Counted from the stretch's first letter, positions 8,110-18,906 are shown. The stretch is DNA of 64,000 bases from Bradyrhizobium sp. LTSP849 (GCF_000938255.1 NZ_JYMR01000056.1:191192-255191), one strand, 5' to 3'. Numbers and translations are program-made. Notes: a model not told the origin generated them from the letters alone.

Positions 8110-8362
8110 ATTACACGCCAGCGCACCCGCATCTCGGCACTCAAAAGGCGGCAGAGGAGGCAGATCGCTCGGGCCGAACAGGCCGCGAGACCGCCAAATC
8201 ATGCCTTTCGCGGCTTTCAGGCGGCTTTATTCCCGCCATGGATGCTTTAAGGAAAGGGGAGGATCGGGTCGCGCGCGCCCAATGGCGATGCTAGACCCTG
8301 ATGCAGGAAACAGGGCGCGGGCCTGTGCCGGCACGCCCGCAGGATGAGAAGGATATGAAGCA

Positions 8363-9214
<852 letters not shown>

Positions 9215-9350
9215 TATTGGCGCGGGCGGCGGGTGCTGAGCGCCCGTCGCTTGTCCCGCAATGTGCGCTGCGTCAAAGACGACGCGCGCGATTGACCCAA
9301 CAATGTCGAACGGGTGGCGTGCGGGAACAATTGAACGGACAACAAAGAAT

Positions 9351-9815
9351 ATGTCGGATCGACTGAAGGCCGAGCGGGAAGCTGCGGCTGAGCGGCGGAA
9401 CCTCTTGGTCCAGGACGCGATCGAGCGCACCGGGATCACGGAAGAGATGATCGGGGAACTCGTCACCCGCTTCTACGGGCGCGTGCGTGAGGATCCGCTG
9501 CTGGGGCCGGTGTTTGCGATCGTGCAGAATTGGGACGAGCATCTCGCCAAGCTCAAGAACTTCTGGTCCTCTGTCGTGCTGATGACCGGCCGCTATCACG
9601 GCGTGCCGATGCGGGCGCATTTTCCACTCACGCTCGCCGGGAACCATTTCGACCGTTGGCTCGATCTATTCGAGCAGACCGCGCGCGAGGTTTGTCCGCC
9701 GCCAGCCGCCGCGCTGTTCATCGACAAGGCGCGGCGCATCGCCGATAGTTTTGAAATGGCGTCGGCGACCGTGGCGGGACGCATCGCGTCGCCGCGCCAT
9801 GTGCTTCGATCCTAG
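9351..9815 (+). CDS. Group III truncated haemoglobin
   Basis: A 154-aa globin starting at the ATG at 9351. The pattern ITEEMIGELVTRFYGRVREDPLLGPVF followed by WDEHLAKLKNFWSSVVLMTGRYHG and HFPLTLAGNHFDRWLDLF is typical of trHbP (group III) proteins; the histidine in H-F-P is a candidate proximal/helix F residue. Members are proposed in NO or oxygen chemistry in microaerobic alphaproteobacteria. An in-frame upstream region (from 9261) reads poorly and was not included. Confidence 0.85.
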   Translation: MSDRLKAEREAAAERRNLLVQDAIERTGITEEMIGELVTRFYGRVREDPLLGPVFAIVQNWDEHLAKLKNFWSSVVLMTGRYHGVPMRAHFPLTLAGNHFDRWLDLFEQTAREVCPPPAAALFIDKARRIADSFEMASATVAGRIASPRHVLRS

Positions 9816-9971
9816 AATACAAAATGCCTGCCTGAGAAACGTGCAAACGAATTGATGTTCGTTGACATGGCGGCGCACGTTAGCGCGTCGCACCAATTCC
9901 AACATCATCGGTCTGATCTGCAAAATCATCATGTCGCTCGCGTAGCGTGGCGTTGAAATTACAAAAACGCG

Positions 9972-10001
9972 TTTGATTGCGCTCATTTGCGTTCAATCAA
10001 A
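9972..10001. promoter_or_regulatory. Inverted repeat upstream of the Rieske gene
   Basis: TTTGATTG (9972-9979) and CAATCAAA (9994-10001) form perfect 8-bp arms around 14 bp. The half-site resembles a CRP/FNR-type TTGAT but the spacing does not fit a FixK box. It lies 81 bp before the Rieske protein start and is a candidate activator site or mRNA stem-loop. Confidence 0.4.
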
Positions 10002-10081
10002 ACGAGCATAGCCATATTGATGCACTGCGGCGCCAATTCTTCGCCTTTTTTTCGGCAGAGTTCCAGCGCCTGCTAGCATGC

Positions 10082-10735
10082 ATGTCGAGCGCATCGTTCA
10101 ACACCACATCCTCATCCTCCGACAACTTCGCGGAAACTGAAGTCGACGTGTGCGCGGAGCAAACGAGGCGAACGCTCCTGCTCGGTGCGCTCGCCACCAC
10201 CGCGTGCCTTGGCTGTTCCACGCAGGTCCACGCCGGCGAGGATCCGCCCGGCTCCGATGAGCGGCCACAGAAGGGCGATCTGCTCGTCTTCTCCGAAGGT
10301 GACCAGGAAGGAAAACCCGTCACCTCGGCCGATCTGCCGCGCGGCGGGCCGCCGGTGCATGCCTGGCCGAAGGATCCCAAGACATCGGTGGTGCGTAGTG
10401 CCTCGCGGCTGAACGAGATCCTGATCATTCGGCTCGATCCCGCCGAACTCGACGAGCAGACGCGCGCGCGTGCCATCGATGGGATCATCGCCTATTCGGC
10501 AATCTGTTCCCATGCCGGCTGTCCCGTCACCGCCTGGGTCAAGAGCGATGTCGGCGACAAGGAGGTGTTCAAATGCATGTGCCACAACTCCGAATACGAT
10601 CCCCGCGCGGGCGCGCAGGTCGTGTTCGGGCCAGCGCCGCGGCGGCTCGCCGCGCTGCCGCTGGCGCTCGCTGACGGCTCGCTCAGCGTTGCCGGCAACT
10701 TCGTCGGAAAGGTAGGTGGCGTACAGCAGGGATGA
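10082..10735 (+). CDS. Exported high-potential Rieske [2Fe-2S] protein paired with a quinoprotein
   Basis: A 217-aa protein started at the ATG at 10082; an in-frame TTG at 9977 is rejected. Residues 28-36 (TRRTLLLGA) form a Tat-like signal. Rieske box I is CSHAGC (C142, H144, C147), box II CMCHNS (C165, C167, H168), so ligands are C142, H144, C165, H168 with a C147-C167 disulfide as in the bc1/cytochrome-type Rieske proteins. S170 and Y172 in the box II region are the residues that raise redox potential in such proteins. It lies 135 bp before a PQQ dehydrogenase and may be its electron acceptor in the periplasm. This pairing is unusual; the partner role is inference. Confidence 0.85.
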   Translation: MSSASFNTTSSSSDNFAETEVDVCAEQTRRTLLLGALATTACLGCSTQVHAGEDPPGSDERPQKGDLLVFSEGDQEGKPVTSADLPRGGPPVHAWPKDPKTSVVRSASRLNEILIIRLDPAELDEQTRARAIDGIIAYSAICSHAGCPVTAWVKSDVGDKEVFKCMCHNSEYDPRAGAQVVFGPAPRRLAALPLALADGSLSVAGNFVGKVGGVQQG

Positions 10736-10870
10736 CCGACGCGCGGGTCGCGCCCGCGTCACGACAGGCCGCATCCGCCAACGCGCGGGTGACGAGAACG
10801 ACGCGCACGACGAGAACAACGACAAGAATTCACCAAACGAATTCAAAACGGATGAAAAGGGGATACGTCC

Positions 10871-12598
10871 ATGACCAGGAAGCAATGCTTACTGTCCGGC
10901 TTCGTCGCCTTCACGTGCCTTGTCTCGACTGCGGCCGTCGCCGGCCCGATCGAGAGCTACTCTCCGGTCACCGCGCAGCGCCTGGAAAATCCGGAACCGG
11001 GCAACTGGATGCTCTATCGCCGGACCTATGACGGGCAGGGCTATAGCCCGCTCGATCAGATCAACACCACCAACGTCAAGGATCTCACGCCCGTCTGGAC
11101 GTTTGCGACAGGCGTGGTCGAAGGCCATGAGGCGCCGCCGATCATCAACAACGGTGTGATGTTCGTGGCGACCCCGATGGGACAGGTGATCGCGCTCAAC
11201 GCGAAAACTGGTGACGAATACTGGCGCTACAAGCGGCAGCTCCCGGACGATCTGTTCCAGCTGCACCCGACCAGCCGCGGTGTCGGCCTGTGGGAGGACA
11301 AGCTCTACCTCGCCACCACTGACGATCATGTCGTCGCGCTCGATGCCAAGACCGGCAAGGTGGTGTGGGATACCAAGGTGCAGGATTACAAGAAGGGTCA
11401 GTACATGACCCTGATGCCGCTCGTCGTCGACGGCAAGGTCATCGTCGGCGGCTCCGGCGGCGAACTTGGCGTGCGCGGCTACGTCGCCGCATATGATGCC
11501 AAGGACGGCAAGGAGTTGTGGCGCACCTTCACCATTCCTGGCGAAGGCGAGCCCGGTCACGACACCTGGCAGGGAGACGATTGGAAGACAGGCGGTGGTT
11601 CCGCCTGGATGACCGGCAATTACGACAAGGACACCAAGACCATCTATTGGGGCGTCGGCAACGCCGCGCCATGGCCCGGCGAGACCCATCCCGGCGACAA
11701 TCTCTACACCTCGTCGGTGCTCGCGCTCGATCCCAACAACGGCAAGATCAAGACCTATCACCAGTACCACCAGAACGACTCCTGGGACTGGGACGAGGTC
11801 GACGCGCCGATGCTGGTCGATTTGCAACGCGACGGCCGCAACATCAAGAGCCTGATCCATCCCGGCCGCGATGCGATCTTCTGGATACTCGAGCGCACCC
11901 CGACCAAGATCAACTATGTCGCCGGCTGGCCGTTCGTCGCAACCGACGTCTGGAAAGGCATTGATGCCGAGAGTGGGCGGCCGATCGTCGATCCCGATCA
12001 CAAGCCGGCAATCGGCAAGCGCGTCGAGTTCTGTCCGTCGTTGTGGGGCGGCAAGGACTGGCCGTCGGCGTCCTACAGCCAGAAGACCGGGCTCGTCTAC
12101 GTGCCCGCCAACGAGAATTTCTGCGGCGGCTTCACCGGCGAGAAGGTCGCGCTCAAGCCGGGCGAGCTCTGGCTCGGCACCAAGCCGGAGGACATCGGCC
12201 TGAAGGCGAAGCCCGGCGCCGATCATTTCGGCGAACTCCAGGCCTGGGATCCCACCACCGGCAAGAAGGTGTGGCAGCACAACTTCCCGAAATCGCAGCT
12301 ATTCGGCTCGGTGACGGCAACCGCGGGCGACCTCGTCTTCGCCGGCGGCACCAACGACCGCAACTTCCGCGCCTTCAATGCCAAGACCGGCGAAGTGTTA
12401 TGGGAGCAGAAGACCAACTCCGGCATCATGGGCATGCCGGTGTCCTATGAGATCGACGGCACCCAATACGTCGCGATCCAGTCCGGTTGGGGCGTGGATG
12501 CCCAGCGCATCCAGGACGCGCTCGCGACCAACAATATCGGCATCGAGTCCAACGTGCCGCAAGGCGGCGTGATCTGGGTGTTCGCGCTGAAGAAATAA
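10871..12598 (+). CDS. PQQ-dependent alcohol dehydrogenase, lanthanide-type, lacking the vicinal disulfide
   Basis: A 575-aa exported eight-bladed quinoprotein with signal peptide 1-24. The active-site tetrad can be placed at E198 (GGELGVRG), N264 (GVGNAAP) and D306/D308 (SWDWDEVD); the second aspartate is the hallmark of lanthanide-binding enzymes. The adjacent cysteine pair found in MxaF, XoxF and ExaF is missing: the equivalent stretch reads LFQLHPTSRGVGLW. The tryptophan-docking repeats (LDAKTGKVVW, AFNAKTGEVLW) are present. It follows the Rieske gene and has a strong terminator after it. The substrate is not determinable; alcohols or aldehydes are expected. Confidence 0.9.
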   Translation: MTRKQCLLSGFVAFTCLVSTAAVAGPIESYSPVTAQRLENPEPGNWMLYRRTYDGQGYSPLDQINTTNVKDLTPVWTFATGVVEGHEAPPIINNGVMFVATPMGQVIALNAKTGDEYWRYKRQLPDDLFQLHPTSRGVGLWEDKLYLATTDDHVVALDAKTGKVVWDTKVQDYKKGQYMTLMPLVVDGKVIVGGSGGELGVRGYVAAYDAKDGKELWRTFTIPGEGEPGHDTWQGDDWKTGGGSAWMTGNYDKDTKTIYWGVGNAAPWPGETHPGDNLYTSSVLALDPNNGKIKTYHQYHQNDSWDWDEVDAPMLVDLQRDGRNIKSLIHPGRDAIFWILERTPTKINYVAGWPFVATDVWKGIDAESGRPIVDPDHKPAIGKRVEFCPSLWGGKDWPSASYSQKTGLVYVPANENFCGGFTGEKVALKPGELWLGTKPEDIGLKAKPGADHFGELQAWDPTTGKKVWQHNFPKSQLFGSVTATAGDLVFAGGTNDRNFRAFNAKTGEVLWEQKTNSGIMGMPVSYEIDGTQYVAIQSGWGVDAQRIQDALATNNIGIESNVPQGGVIWVFALKK

Positions 12599-12640
12599 GC
12601 TCCGCGGCGGATCGAAGAAGGCGGAGCGGGGGCGAGCGAA

Positions 12641-12672
12641 TGCGGCGGACGGTAACGTCCGCCGCATTTTTT
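12641..12672 (+). terminator. Rho-independent terminator of the Rieske/quinoprotein unit
   Basis: An 11-bp stem TGCGGCGGACG (12641-12651) pairs with CGTCCGCCGCA (12656-12666) around a GTAA loop, followed directly by six T residues. It is 43 bp after the dehydrogenase stop. Confidence 0.92.
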
Positions 12673-12680
12673 GTGTACCT

Positions 12681-12836
12681 TCTTCCCTTCTCCCCTTGTG
12701 GGAGAAGGTGGCGCGAAGCGCCGGATAAGGGGTTGTATCCGCGAACAACAATGCGCGAGATTCGTATGGACAAACCCCTCACCCAAGCGAGGTTGTAGCC
12801 ACCAGCGTCGCTGCCCTCTCCCGCAAGGGAGAGGGC
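12681..12836. repeat. REP-like palindromic element cluster
   Basis: Three hairpins: CCTTCTCCC/GGGAGAAGG (12686-12708), GGCGC/GCGCC (12710-12722), and GCCCTCTCCC/GGGAGAGGGC (12813-12836). The same modules recur at 40958-41110, and the arms resemble the hairpin at 1-22. Extragenic palindromes of this form are common in Bradyrhizobium. Confidence 0.8.
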
Positions 12837-12861
12837 ACATCAATGCGAAGGCGCTAAACTA

Positions 12862-13122
12862 CTACTTCCCCTGGCGGTCGACCTTGTCCTTTTCCTTCTG
12901 GTTCATCTCCTGAACCTTCGGATCGGTGCTGCTCTGCCCAGTGGTCTGGGTGGTCGTGGTGGGCGGCGCGTTGGCGTTCGGAAGCGAGTTCTGGTCCGGC
13001 GCGGTGGGACGCGTCGCCGTAGTCGGTGGCGTGGTGTTGCTTTGGGCGTATGCGCCGGCGGCAATCAAGCAAAAGGCGCCCGACAGCAGCGAGACTGCGA
13101 GCGCCTTTGAGATATTGGTCAT
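12862..13122 (-). CDS. Small secreted Thr/Pro-rich protein
   Basis: An 86-aa protein with a clear signal peptide (ALAVSLLSGAFCLIAAGAYA) and a mature part rich in Thr, Pro, Asn and Gln (PPTTTTQTTG), ending in a charged tail EMNQKEKDKVDRQGK. No domain recognised. It lies between the quinoprotein and the molybdenum aldehyde oxidase and ends near the REP cluster. Confidence 0.65.
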   Translation of the reverse strand: MTNISKALAVSLLSGAFCLIAAGAYAQSNTTPPTTATRPTAPDQNSLPNANAPPTTTTQTTGQSSTDPKVQEMNQKEKDKVDRQGK

Positions 13123-13176
13123 CGATCTGCTCCTGTCAGATCGATGGCAACGGCGTGAGGCCGCTTTCCGTTCCTC

Positions 13177-15489
13177 TCACGCCTCCAATTGCTTGCCGAT
13201 CGGAAGTGCGCGGATGCGCTTTCCGGTCGCGGCGAAAATCGCGTTCATTAGCGCCGGTGCAAACGGCGGCACTCCGGGCTCGCCGACGCCGCTCGGCGGC
13301 GTGTCGGGTCCGGGCGGGACGATATAGACGTTGGTGATCAGCGGAGATTCGTCGATCCTGATGACTTGGAAGTCGTCAAAGTTCTTCTGCACCACCTTGC
13401 CTTCCTTGAAGCTGATCTCGCCATATTTGGCGAGGCTCAGCCCCATGATCGCCGCGCCCTCGATCTGCGACTGGATGCGCTCGGGGTTGACATAGGTGCC
13501 ACAGTCGATCGCAGTGTCGACCCGTGGCACCGTCAGCTTGCCCTTGTCGTCGATCGCGACCTCGACGATGGTCGCGATATAGCTGACGAAGCTGCGGTGC
13601 ACGGCGATACCGAGACCGTGGCCCTTCGGCACGCTGCGTCCCCATTCGCCCTTCTCAGCGACCAGCTCGACGACCTTGCGCAGGCGCGCGGTGTCGATCG
13701 GGTAGCTGTCAAAGGGCTCGCCGTAGTTCCACATGTCTTTCACGGCAGGCTTGACGATACGCGGGCTGCCGATCAGCGCGAGCAGCGTCTCCTTCTGGTC
13801 GCGGCCGGTCGCGTTCGCGATCTCGCCGACCATCGACTGCACCGCAAAGGCGCGCGGGATGTTCGAGACCGAGCGGAACCAACCGATGCGGGTGAACGCC
13901 GCGGCCTCCGGGTTCTCGCAACTGATGTTGGCGATCTCGAACGGCATGTCGACGAGTCCCATGCCGAGCTCGAACGCCGCCGCGTGGTTTGCGCCTGCGG
14001 CAAAGGTCGAGGCGATGGTGGGGGCCACGCTGCGGTGGCGCCACGCGACCACCTTGCCGCTCTTGTCGAGGCCTGCCTCGATCCGCTCGACCGAGACGGT
14101 GTGCAGGAAGTCGTGGTGGAGGTCGTCCTCCCGCGTCCACTGCACCTTCACCGGCGCGCCGAGTTCTTTCGACAGCAGTGCGGCCTCGAGCGCGAAGTCG
14201 CATTTCGACTTGCGCCCGAAACCGCCGCCGAGCAGCGTGACGTTGACGGTGACGTTGCCTTCGGGAATGCCGAGCGTCTTGGCGACGTCCTCGCGCGTGC
14301 CGCCCGGGCTCTGCACCGGCGCCCAGATCTCCGCCTTGTCGCCCTTGACGTCGGCAATCGCGACCGGCGGCTCCATGCTGGCATGAGCGAGATGGGGCAG
14401 GTAATATTCGCCGATCACGACCTTGTCGGCGCTCTTCAGCGCGGCGTCCGCGTCGCCCTCGGCGCGCACGACGAGGCCGGGCTTGCGCGAGGCCTCCTCG
14501 AGCTCCTTGCGATAGGCAACCGAGTCGTACTTGCCGTTGGCGCCGTCGTCCCAGACCAGCTTCAGCGCGTCGCGGCCCTTGATCGCCGCACCGGTGTTGC
14601 GGGCGATCACCGCGACGCCGCCGAGCGGCTGGAACTTCGAGGGCCACGGCCAGCCGCGGACCTGCATCACCTTCTCGACGCCGGAGACTTTCATCGCCTC
14701 GGCCGGGTCGAACGAGACCAGTTTGCCTCCGGTGACCGGCGGCCGCGCGATCACGGCATACTTCATGCCTGGCAGGCGCACGTCGGCGCCGTAACCCGCC
14801 TTGCCGGTGGTGATGTCGTGGAGATCGACGATGCCGATCTGGCCCTTGGTCAGATAGCGGAAGTCTTTTGGGTCCTTCAGCTTGAGGCCTTCGATGCTCG
14901 GCACCGATTCCTTGGCGGCATCGGCGGCGAGCTCGCCGAAGCCGAGCTTGCGCCCGCTGGCGCCGTGGACGACCTCGTGATTGACGGCCTTGACCTCGGT
15001 CGCAGGCACGCCCCAGCGCTTGGCGGCCGCCTGCTCCAGCATGGTGCGGGCGGAAGCGCCGATCTGGCGCATCGGGATCAGATAGTGCCGCGTGCTGCGC
15101 GAGCCGTCGGTGTCCTGGTTGCCGAACTTGACCTCGTCGCCATGGGCCTGCTGCACTTTTACCTTGGACCAATCGGCTTCCATTTCCTCTGCTACGATCA
15201 GCGGCAGACTGGTGCGTACGCCGGTGCCCATCTCGGAGCGATGGGCGAGGATGGTGACGGTGCCGTCGGGCGCGACCGCGACGAAGATGCGTGGATCCAC
15301 CACGACGCCATGCGGCATTTTTCCGGCGCCGGTCTCATAGGCAAAAGCCTGGCGGGACATCACGGGGGCGGCGAGTACGAAGCCACCGGTGATGCCGATC
15401 CCCCTGAGGATGCTGCGGCGTGAGATCTTCTCGACCCTGGTGTGCTTTTCGAAGCCACGAAGCTTTCGGGGATTGTCGATGAAATTCAT
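13177..15489 (-). CDS. Molybdopterin-binding subunit of an exported aldehyde oxidase, IorB-like
   Basis: A 770-aa large subunit of the xanthine oxidase superfamily, closest in layout to isoquinoline 1-oxidoreductase beta subunits and periplasmic aldehyde dehydrogenases. A Tat signal (ISRRSILRG, 22-30) precedes the mature protein. Molybdopterin segments include GGGFGRK and the catalytic glutamate E737 in GVGEPGVPP near the C-terminus. Its ATG is 1 bp after the stop of the [2Fe-2S] subunit gene. With that subunit it would oxidise aldehydes to acids in the periplasm; the neighbouring alcohol dehydrogenases make aldehydes plausible substrates. Confidence 0.87.
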   Translation of the reverse strand: MNFIDNPRKLRGFEKHTRVEKISRRSILRGIGITGGFVLAAPVMSRQAFAYETGAGKMPHGVVVDPRIFVAVAPDGTVTILAHRSEMGTGVRTSLPLIVAEEMEADWSKVKVQQAHGDEVKFGNQDTDGSRSTRHYLIPMRQIGASARTMLEQAAAKRWGVPATEVKAVNHEVVHGASGRKLGFGELAADAAKESVPSIEGLKLKDPKDFRYLTKGQIGIVDLHDITTGKAGYGADVRLPGMKYAVIARPPVTGGKLVSFDPAEAMKVSGVEKVMQVRGWPWPSKFQPLGGVAVIARNTGAAIKGRDALKLVWDDGANGKYDSVAYRKELEEASRKPGLVVRAEGDADAALKSADKVVIGEYYLPHLAHASMEPPVAIADVKGDKAEIWAPVQSPGGTREDVAKTLGIPEGNVTVNVTLLGGGFGRKSKCDFALEAALLSKELGAPVKVQWTREDDLHHDFLHTVSVERIEAGLDKSGKVVAWRHRSVAPTIASTFAAGANHAAAFELGMGLVDMPFEIANISCENPEAAAFTRIGWFRSVSNIPRAFAVQSMVGEIANATGRDQKETLLALIGSPRIVKPAVKDMWNYGEPFDSYPIDTARLRKVVELVAEKGEWGRSVPKGHGLGIAVHRSFVSYIATIVEVAIDDKGKLTVPRVDTAIDCGTYVNPERIQSQIEGAAIMGLSLAKYGEISFKEGKVVQKNFDDFQVIRIDESPLITNVYIVPPGPDTPPSGVGEPGVPPFAPALMNAIFAATGKRIRALPIGKQLEA

Positions 15490-15490
15490 G

Positions 15491-15943
15491 TCACACTCCC
15501 GTCGATGCGAGATGGACGGCGTTCTCGATGCGCTGATAGCAGCCGCAACGGCAGATGTTGCCGGACATCGCCTCGCGGATCTGGTCGTGCGACGGCTTTG
15601 GATTGTCCATCAACAGGGCCGCGGCCTGCATGATCTGGCCGGCCTGGCAGAAGCCGCATTGGGGGACGTTGACCTGGCGCCAGGCCTTCTGAACGGCGTG
15701 GTCGCCGGTCGGATGCAGTCCCTCGATCGTGGTGATCTCGCGTCCGGCGACGTCGTTGATCGACGTGATGCAGGAGCGCACCGCCTCCTTGTCGACGATG
15801 ACCGTGCAGGCGCCGCACAGCGCCTGGCCACAGCCAAATTTGGTGCCGGTCAGCCCGGCCTCGTCGCGCAGGAACCAGAGTAGCGGGAGATCCGGGTCGC
15901 CGCCCCAGCTCTGTTCCTGGCCGTTGATCTTCACCTTGATCAT
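15491..15943 (-). CDS. [2Fe-2S] small subunit of the molybdenum aldehyde oxidase, IorA-like
   Basis: A 150-aa protein with two iron-sulfur domains: a plant-ferredoxin type cluster (C38, C43, C46, C58 in CGQALCGAC...C) and the helical second cluster (C96, C99, C131, C133 in CGFC...CRCG). It lacks its own signal and presumably leaves the cell with the Tat-exported large subunit. The start is the ATG at 15943; upstream in-frame codons read into non-coding-like sequence. No cytochrome subunit follows, so the electron acceptor is unknown. Confidence 0.92.
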   Translation of the reverse strand: MIKVKINGQEQSWGGDPDLPLLWFLRDEAGLTGTKFGCGQALCGACTVIVDKEAVRSCITSINDVAGREITTIEGLHPTGDHAVQKAWRQVNVPQCGFCQAGQIMQAAALLMDNPKPSHDQIREAMSGNICRCGCYQRIENAVHLASTGV

Positions 15944-16588
15944 GATCGTCCCTCGCTCTTCATAAGCATTGCCGATTATGGAAGTGCCGATTTCGGTCGG
16001 CATCATGGTCCGTGCGTCGTCGCAACCACACTCCGGCCCGTTGTCCCGCACGGGCAAATCCCGGCAGGGGGCAAAATGCGAATCGCGATGTCCGGATGTG
16101 CTCGATACCTCCCGTTTTGTTCTTAATTGATTGAACTGCGCGCGGCATCGTGACGCCGCGATCGTAGCAGAGATCGGGTCGGCCCGGCGTTCACAGCCGG
16201 GTGTTCTCGACGTGAGCAGATTGCATCCGTGGTTTGTCAAAAGCAGGGCGCGGCAAGACGTTGCGCGTTTTGCGCGACTGCAAAATCAGATTCGAGGTGA
16301 AAAAGGCTTCGTCCGCCAGCGAGACTGTGCGGACGAAGCAGGATGCCTCAGTCGAGAGAGGGAGAAACGCAAGGCCTGCGGACTTCAGGAAGGAAGCTTT
16401 GGGCTCTGCGCAGTCATTCAGAGACCAGGACTGAGGGAGCCAATGGCTCTCGCATATGCAAAGTGCACGGGCGGCGACATCGTCGCGATCAACTGGGCGC
16501 GATCATCAGCGAACCGCAACCGTCCGGCTCGCTGGCGATGGTTGCGACCAGCGAGCGGACGGGGCTTGGCAACGTCTGGCGGCCTTGT
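15944..16588. other. 645-bp intergenic region between aldehyde oxidase and gfa
   Basis: No convincing gene seen on either strand. It contains the upstream region of the [2Fe-2S] subunit gene (transcribed leftward) and, at 16306-16339, a terminator-like hairpin oriented for leftward transcription coming from gfa. Open frames present here are shadows without ribosome sites or recognisable protein features. The 250 bp between gfa and the hairpin would be an unusually long 3' untranslated region. Confidence 0.5.
16301..16339 (-). terminator. Terminator-like hairpin downstream of gfa
   Basis: Perfect 11-bp arms GCTTCGTCCGC (16306-16316) and GCGGACGAAGC (16329-16339) with a 12-nt loop. Read on the minus strand the stem is followed by CTTTTT, so it fits an intrinsic terminator for the xoxF-xoxG-fdh-gfa transcript. 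Confidence 0.6.
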
Positions 16589-17149
16589 TCAGGCGGCTTT
16601 GGCTTTGGCGACGTGGGTCGCGATCGCGTCCATCAGCGCCGGAGACAGGCAATCATAGGGCTCGAGCCCGATTTCCTTCAGCCGCGAGCGGATGCCGGCC
16701 ATCTGCTCCGGCTTCACGCCCGATTCGATTACCGAAGAGACGAAGGCGGCGAATTGCGGCGCCTGCGAGCCCTGCTCCTGGAACAGCTCCGGATGGACGA
16801 AGTCGAGACCGTAGAACGGATGGTTCTTGTTCTCGATGCGGCCATACATATGCGTGCCGCAGGCCTTGCAGGCATGACGCTGGATCACCGCGGAAGCGTC
16901 GACGATCTGGAGCTTGTCGCCGTTCTCGAGCACGGTGACGTTCTGGCGCGGTACCACCGCGACGACGGAGAAGTTCGCGCCCTGCGGCTTCCAGCACTTG
17001 GTGCAGCCGCAGGCGTGGTTGTGCGCCACGTCGCCCTTGATGCCGACCTTGACCTGGTGGTCCTTGCATTTGCAGGCCAGCGTGCCGCCGGCAAAGTGGC
17101 CGGTGCCTTGCTTGAGGCCGTTGTCGATCGAGGGGTGGAGTGCAGTCAT
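16589..17149 (-). CDS. gfa: S-(hydroxymethyl)glutathione synthase
   Basis: A 186-aa Gfa-family zinc protein that accelerates condensation of formaldehyde with glutathione. Zinc-binding cysteines match the family layout: C26 and C28 (ACKCK), C47, C49 and C52 (HACGCTKC), C94 and C97 (HACKACGTHMYG). It is 33 bp downstream of the GSH-dependent formaldehyde dehydrogenase gene, which uses its product. Together they follow xoxF and its cytochrome, so formaldehyde made by XoxF can be captured as it enters the cytoplasm. Confidence 0.93.
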   Translation of the reverse strand: MTALHPSIDNGLKQGTGHFAGGTLACKCKDHQVKVGIKGDVAHNHACGCTKCWKPQGANFSVVAVVPRQNVTVLENGDKLQIVDASAVIQRHACKACGTHMYGRIENKNHPFYGLDFVHPELFQEQGSQAPQFAAFVSSVIESGVKPEQMAGIRSRLKEIGLEPYDCLSPALMDAIATHVAKAKAA

Positions 17150-17182
17150 GGGTCGATCCTCCTTGGGTGTGACGCTTTCGAG

Positions 17183-18292
<1,110 letters not shown>

Positions 18293-18353
18293 CGGTAACT
18301 CCTCAAATTCTCGCAGGGCGCCAAGACTTAAGTCTCGGTCGGCCCCCAAACGT

Positions 18354-18872
18354 TCACTTCTTGCCCATGCACGAGTCTTCGTTCTTGGTATAGGCGTCGT
18401 TCTTGTCCTCGTGCTTGCCGGGCCGGGCACGGCCCCAGGCTTCGTTGGAGCGGGCACGCAGATAGACGTAGAGATCGTCCATGTAGCAGGCGACGTTCGG
18501 GTTATCGCCGAAGGCCGGCATCACGTTCTCCGACGCAGTCGAGATGTTCTTGCGGCCGGAGGCGACGACGCCTAGAAAATCGGCATAGCTCATGGTCTTG
18601 AGTGAATCCTTCAGTGCCGGGGCGTAGGTCGAGCCCATTCCATCCGGGCCGTGGCACACATGGCAGTCCGAGTGATAGCGGCGGTATCCCGAATAGGTGT
18701 ACCAGTCGACGGATTCGCCGTTGATCTTGTAGGTCGGGTTACCCTCCTTATCGAGCCATTCGCCAGTTTCGTTCTGCTTGACGGCAGTGGGGTCACCCGA
18801 GCCGTCCGCGATAGCAATTCCACCAGACGCAACGAAGATCATCGCAGCAATGACAGAGCAGATTTTACGCAA
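18354..18872 (-). CDS. xoxG: XoxG-type cytochrome c (c-553i-like)
   Basis: A 172-aa periplasmic mono-haem cytochrome with signal peptide 1-22. Haem attachment CHVCH gives C70, C73, H74; M118 in NVMPAF is the likely sixth ligand. The Trp/Tyr-rich segment before the haem (VDWYTYSGYRRYHSDC) and the charged tail with a second Cys are typical of the c-553i group encoded beside xoxF in Paracoccus. It should accept electrons from XoxF. The gene follows xoxF after an 81-bp gap that holds a strong hairpin. Confidence 0.92.
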   Translation of the reverse strand: MRKICSVIAAMIFVASGGIAIADGSGDPTAVKQNETGEWLDKEGNPTYKINGESVDWYTYSGYRRYHSDCHVCHGPDGMGSTYAPALKDSLKTMSYADFLGVVASGRKNISTASENVMPAFGDNPNVACYMDDLYVYLRARSNEAWGRARPGKHEDKNDAYTKNEDSCMGKK

Positions 18873-18906
18873 GAGGTGTTCCTCGAAGGCGTTCGGTGGA
18901 GACGAG

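Noticed and set aside
9972..10001. FixK/FNR box before the Rieske gene
   Set aside because: The half-sites resemble TTGAT/ATCAA but are separated by 14 or more bases, not the 4 of a FixK box; kept only as an inverted repeat.
9977..10081. N-terminal extension of the Rieske protein from a TTG
   Set aside because: The extension has no signal-like features and contains the inverted repeat; ATG 10082 leads directly into the Tat signal.
13366..15423. Long plus-strand frame opposite the molybdenum oxidase gene
   Set aside because: Antisense shadow caused by high GC at third positions; composition Arg/Asp/Leu/His-rich with no domain.
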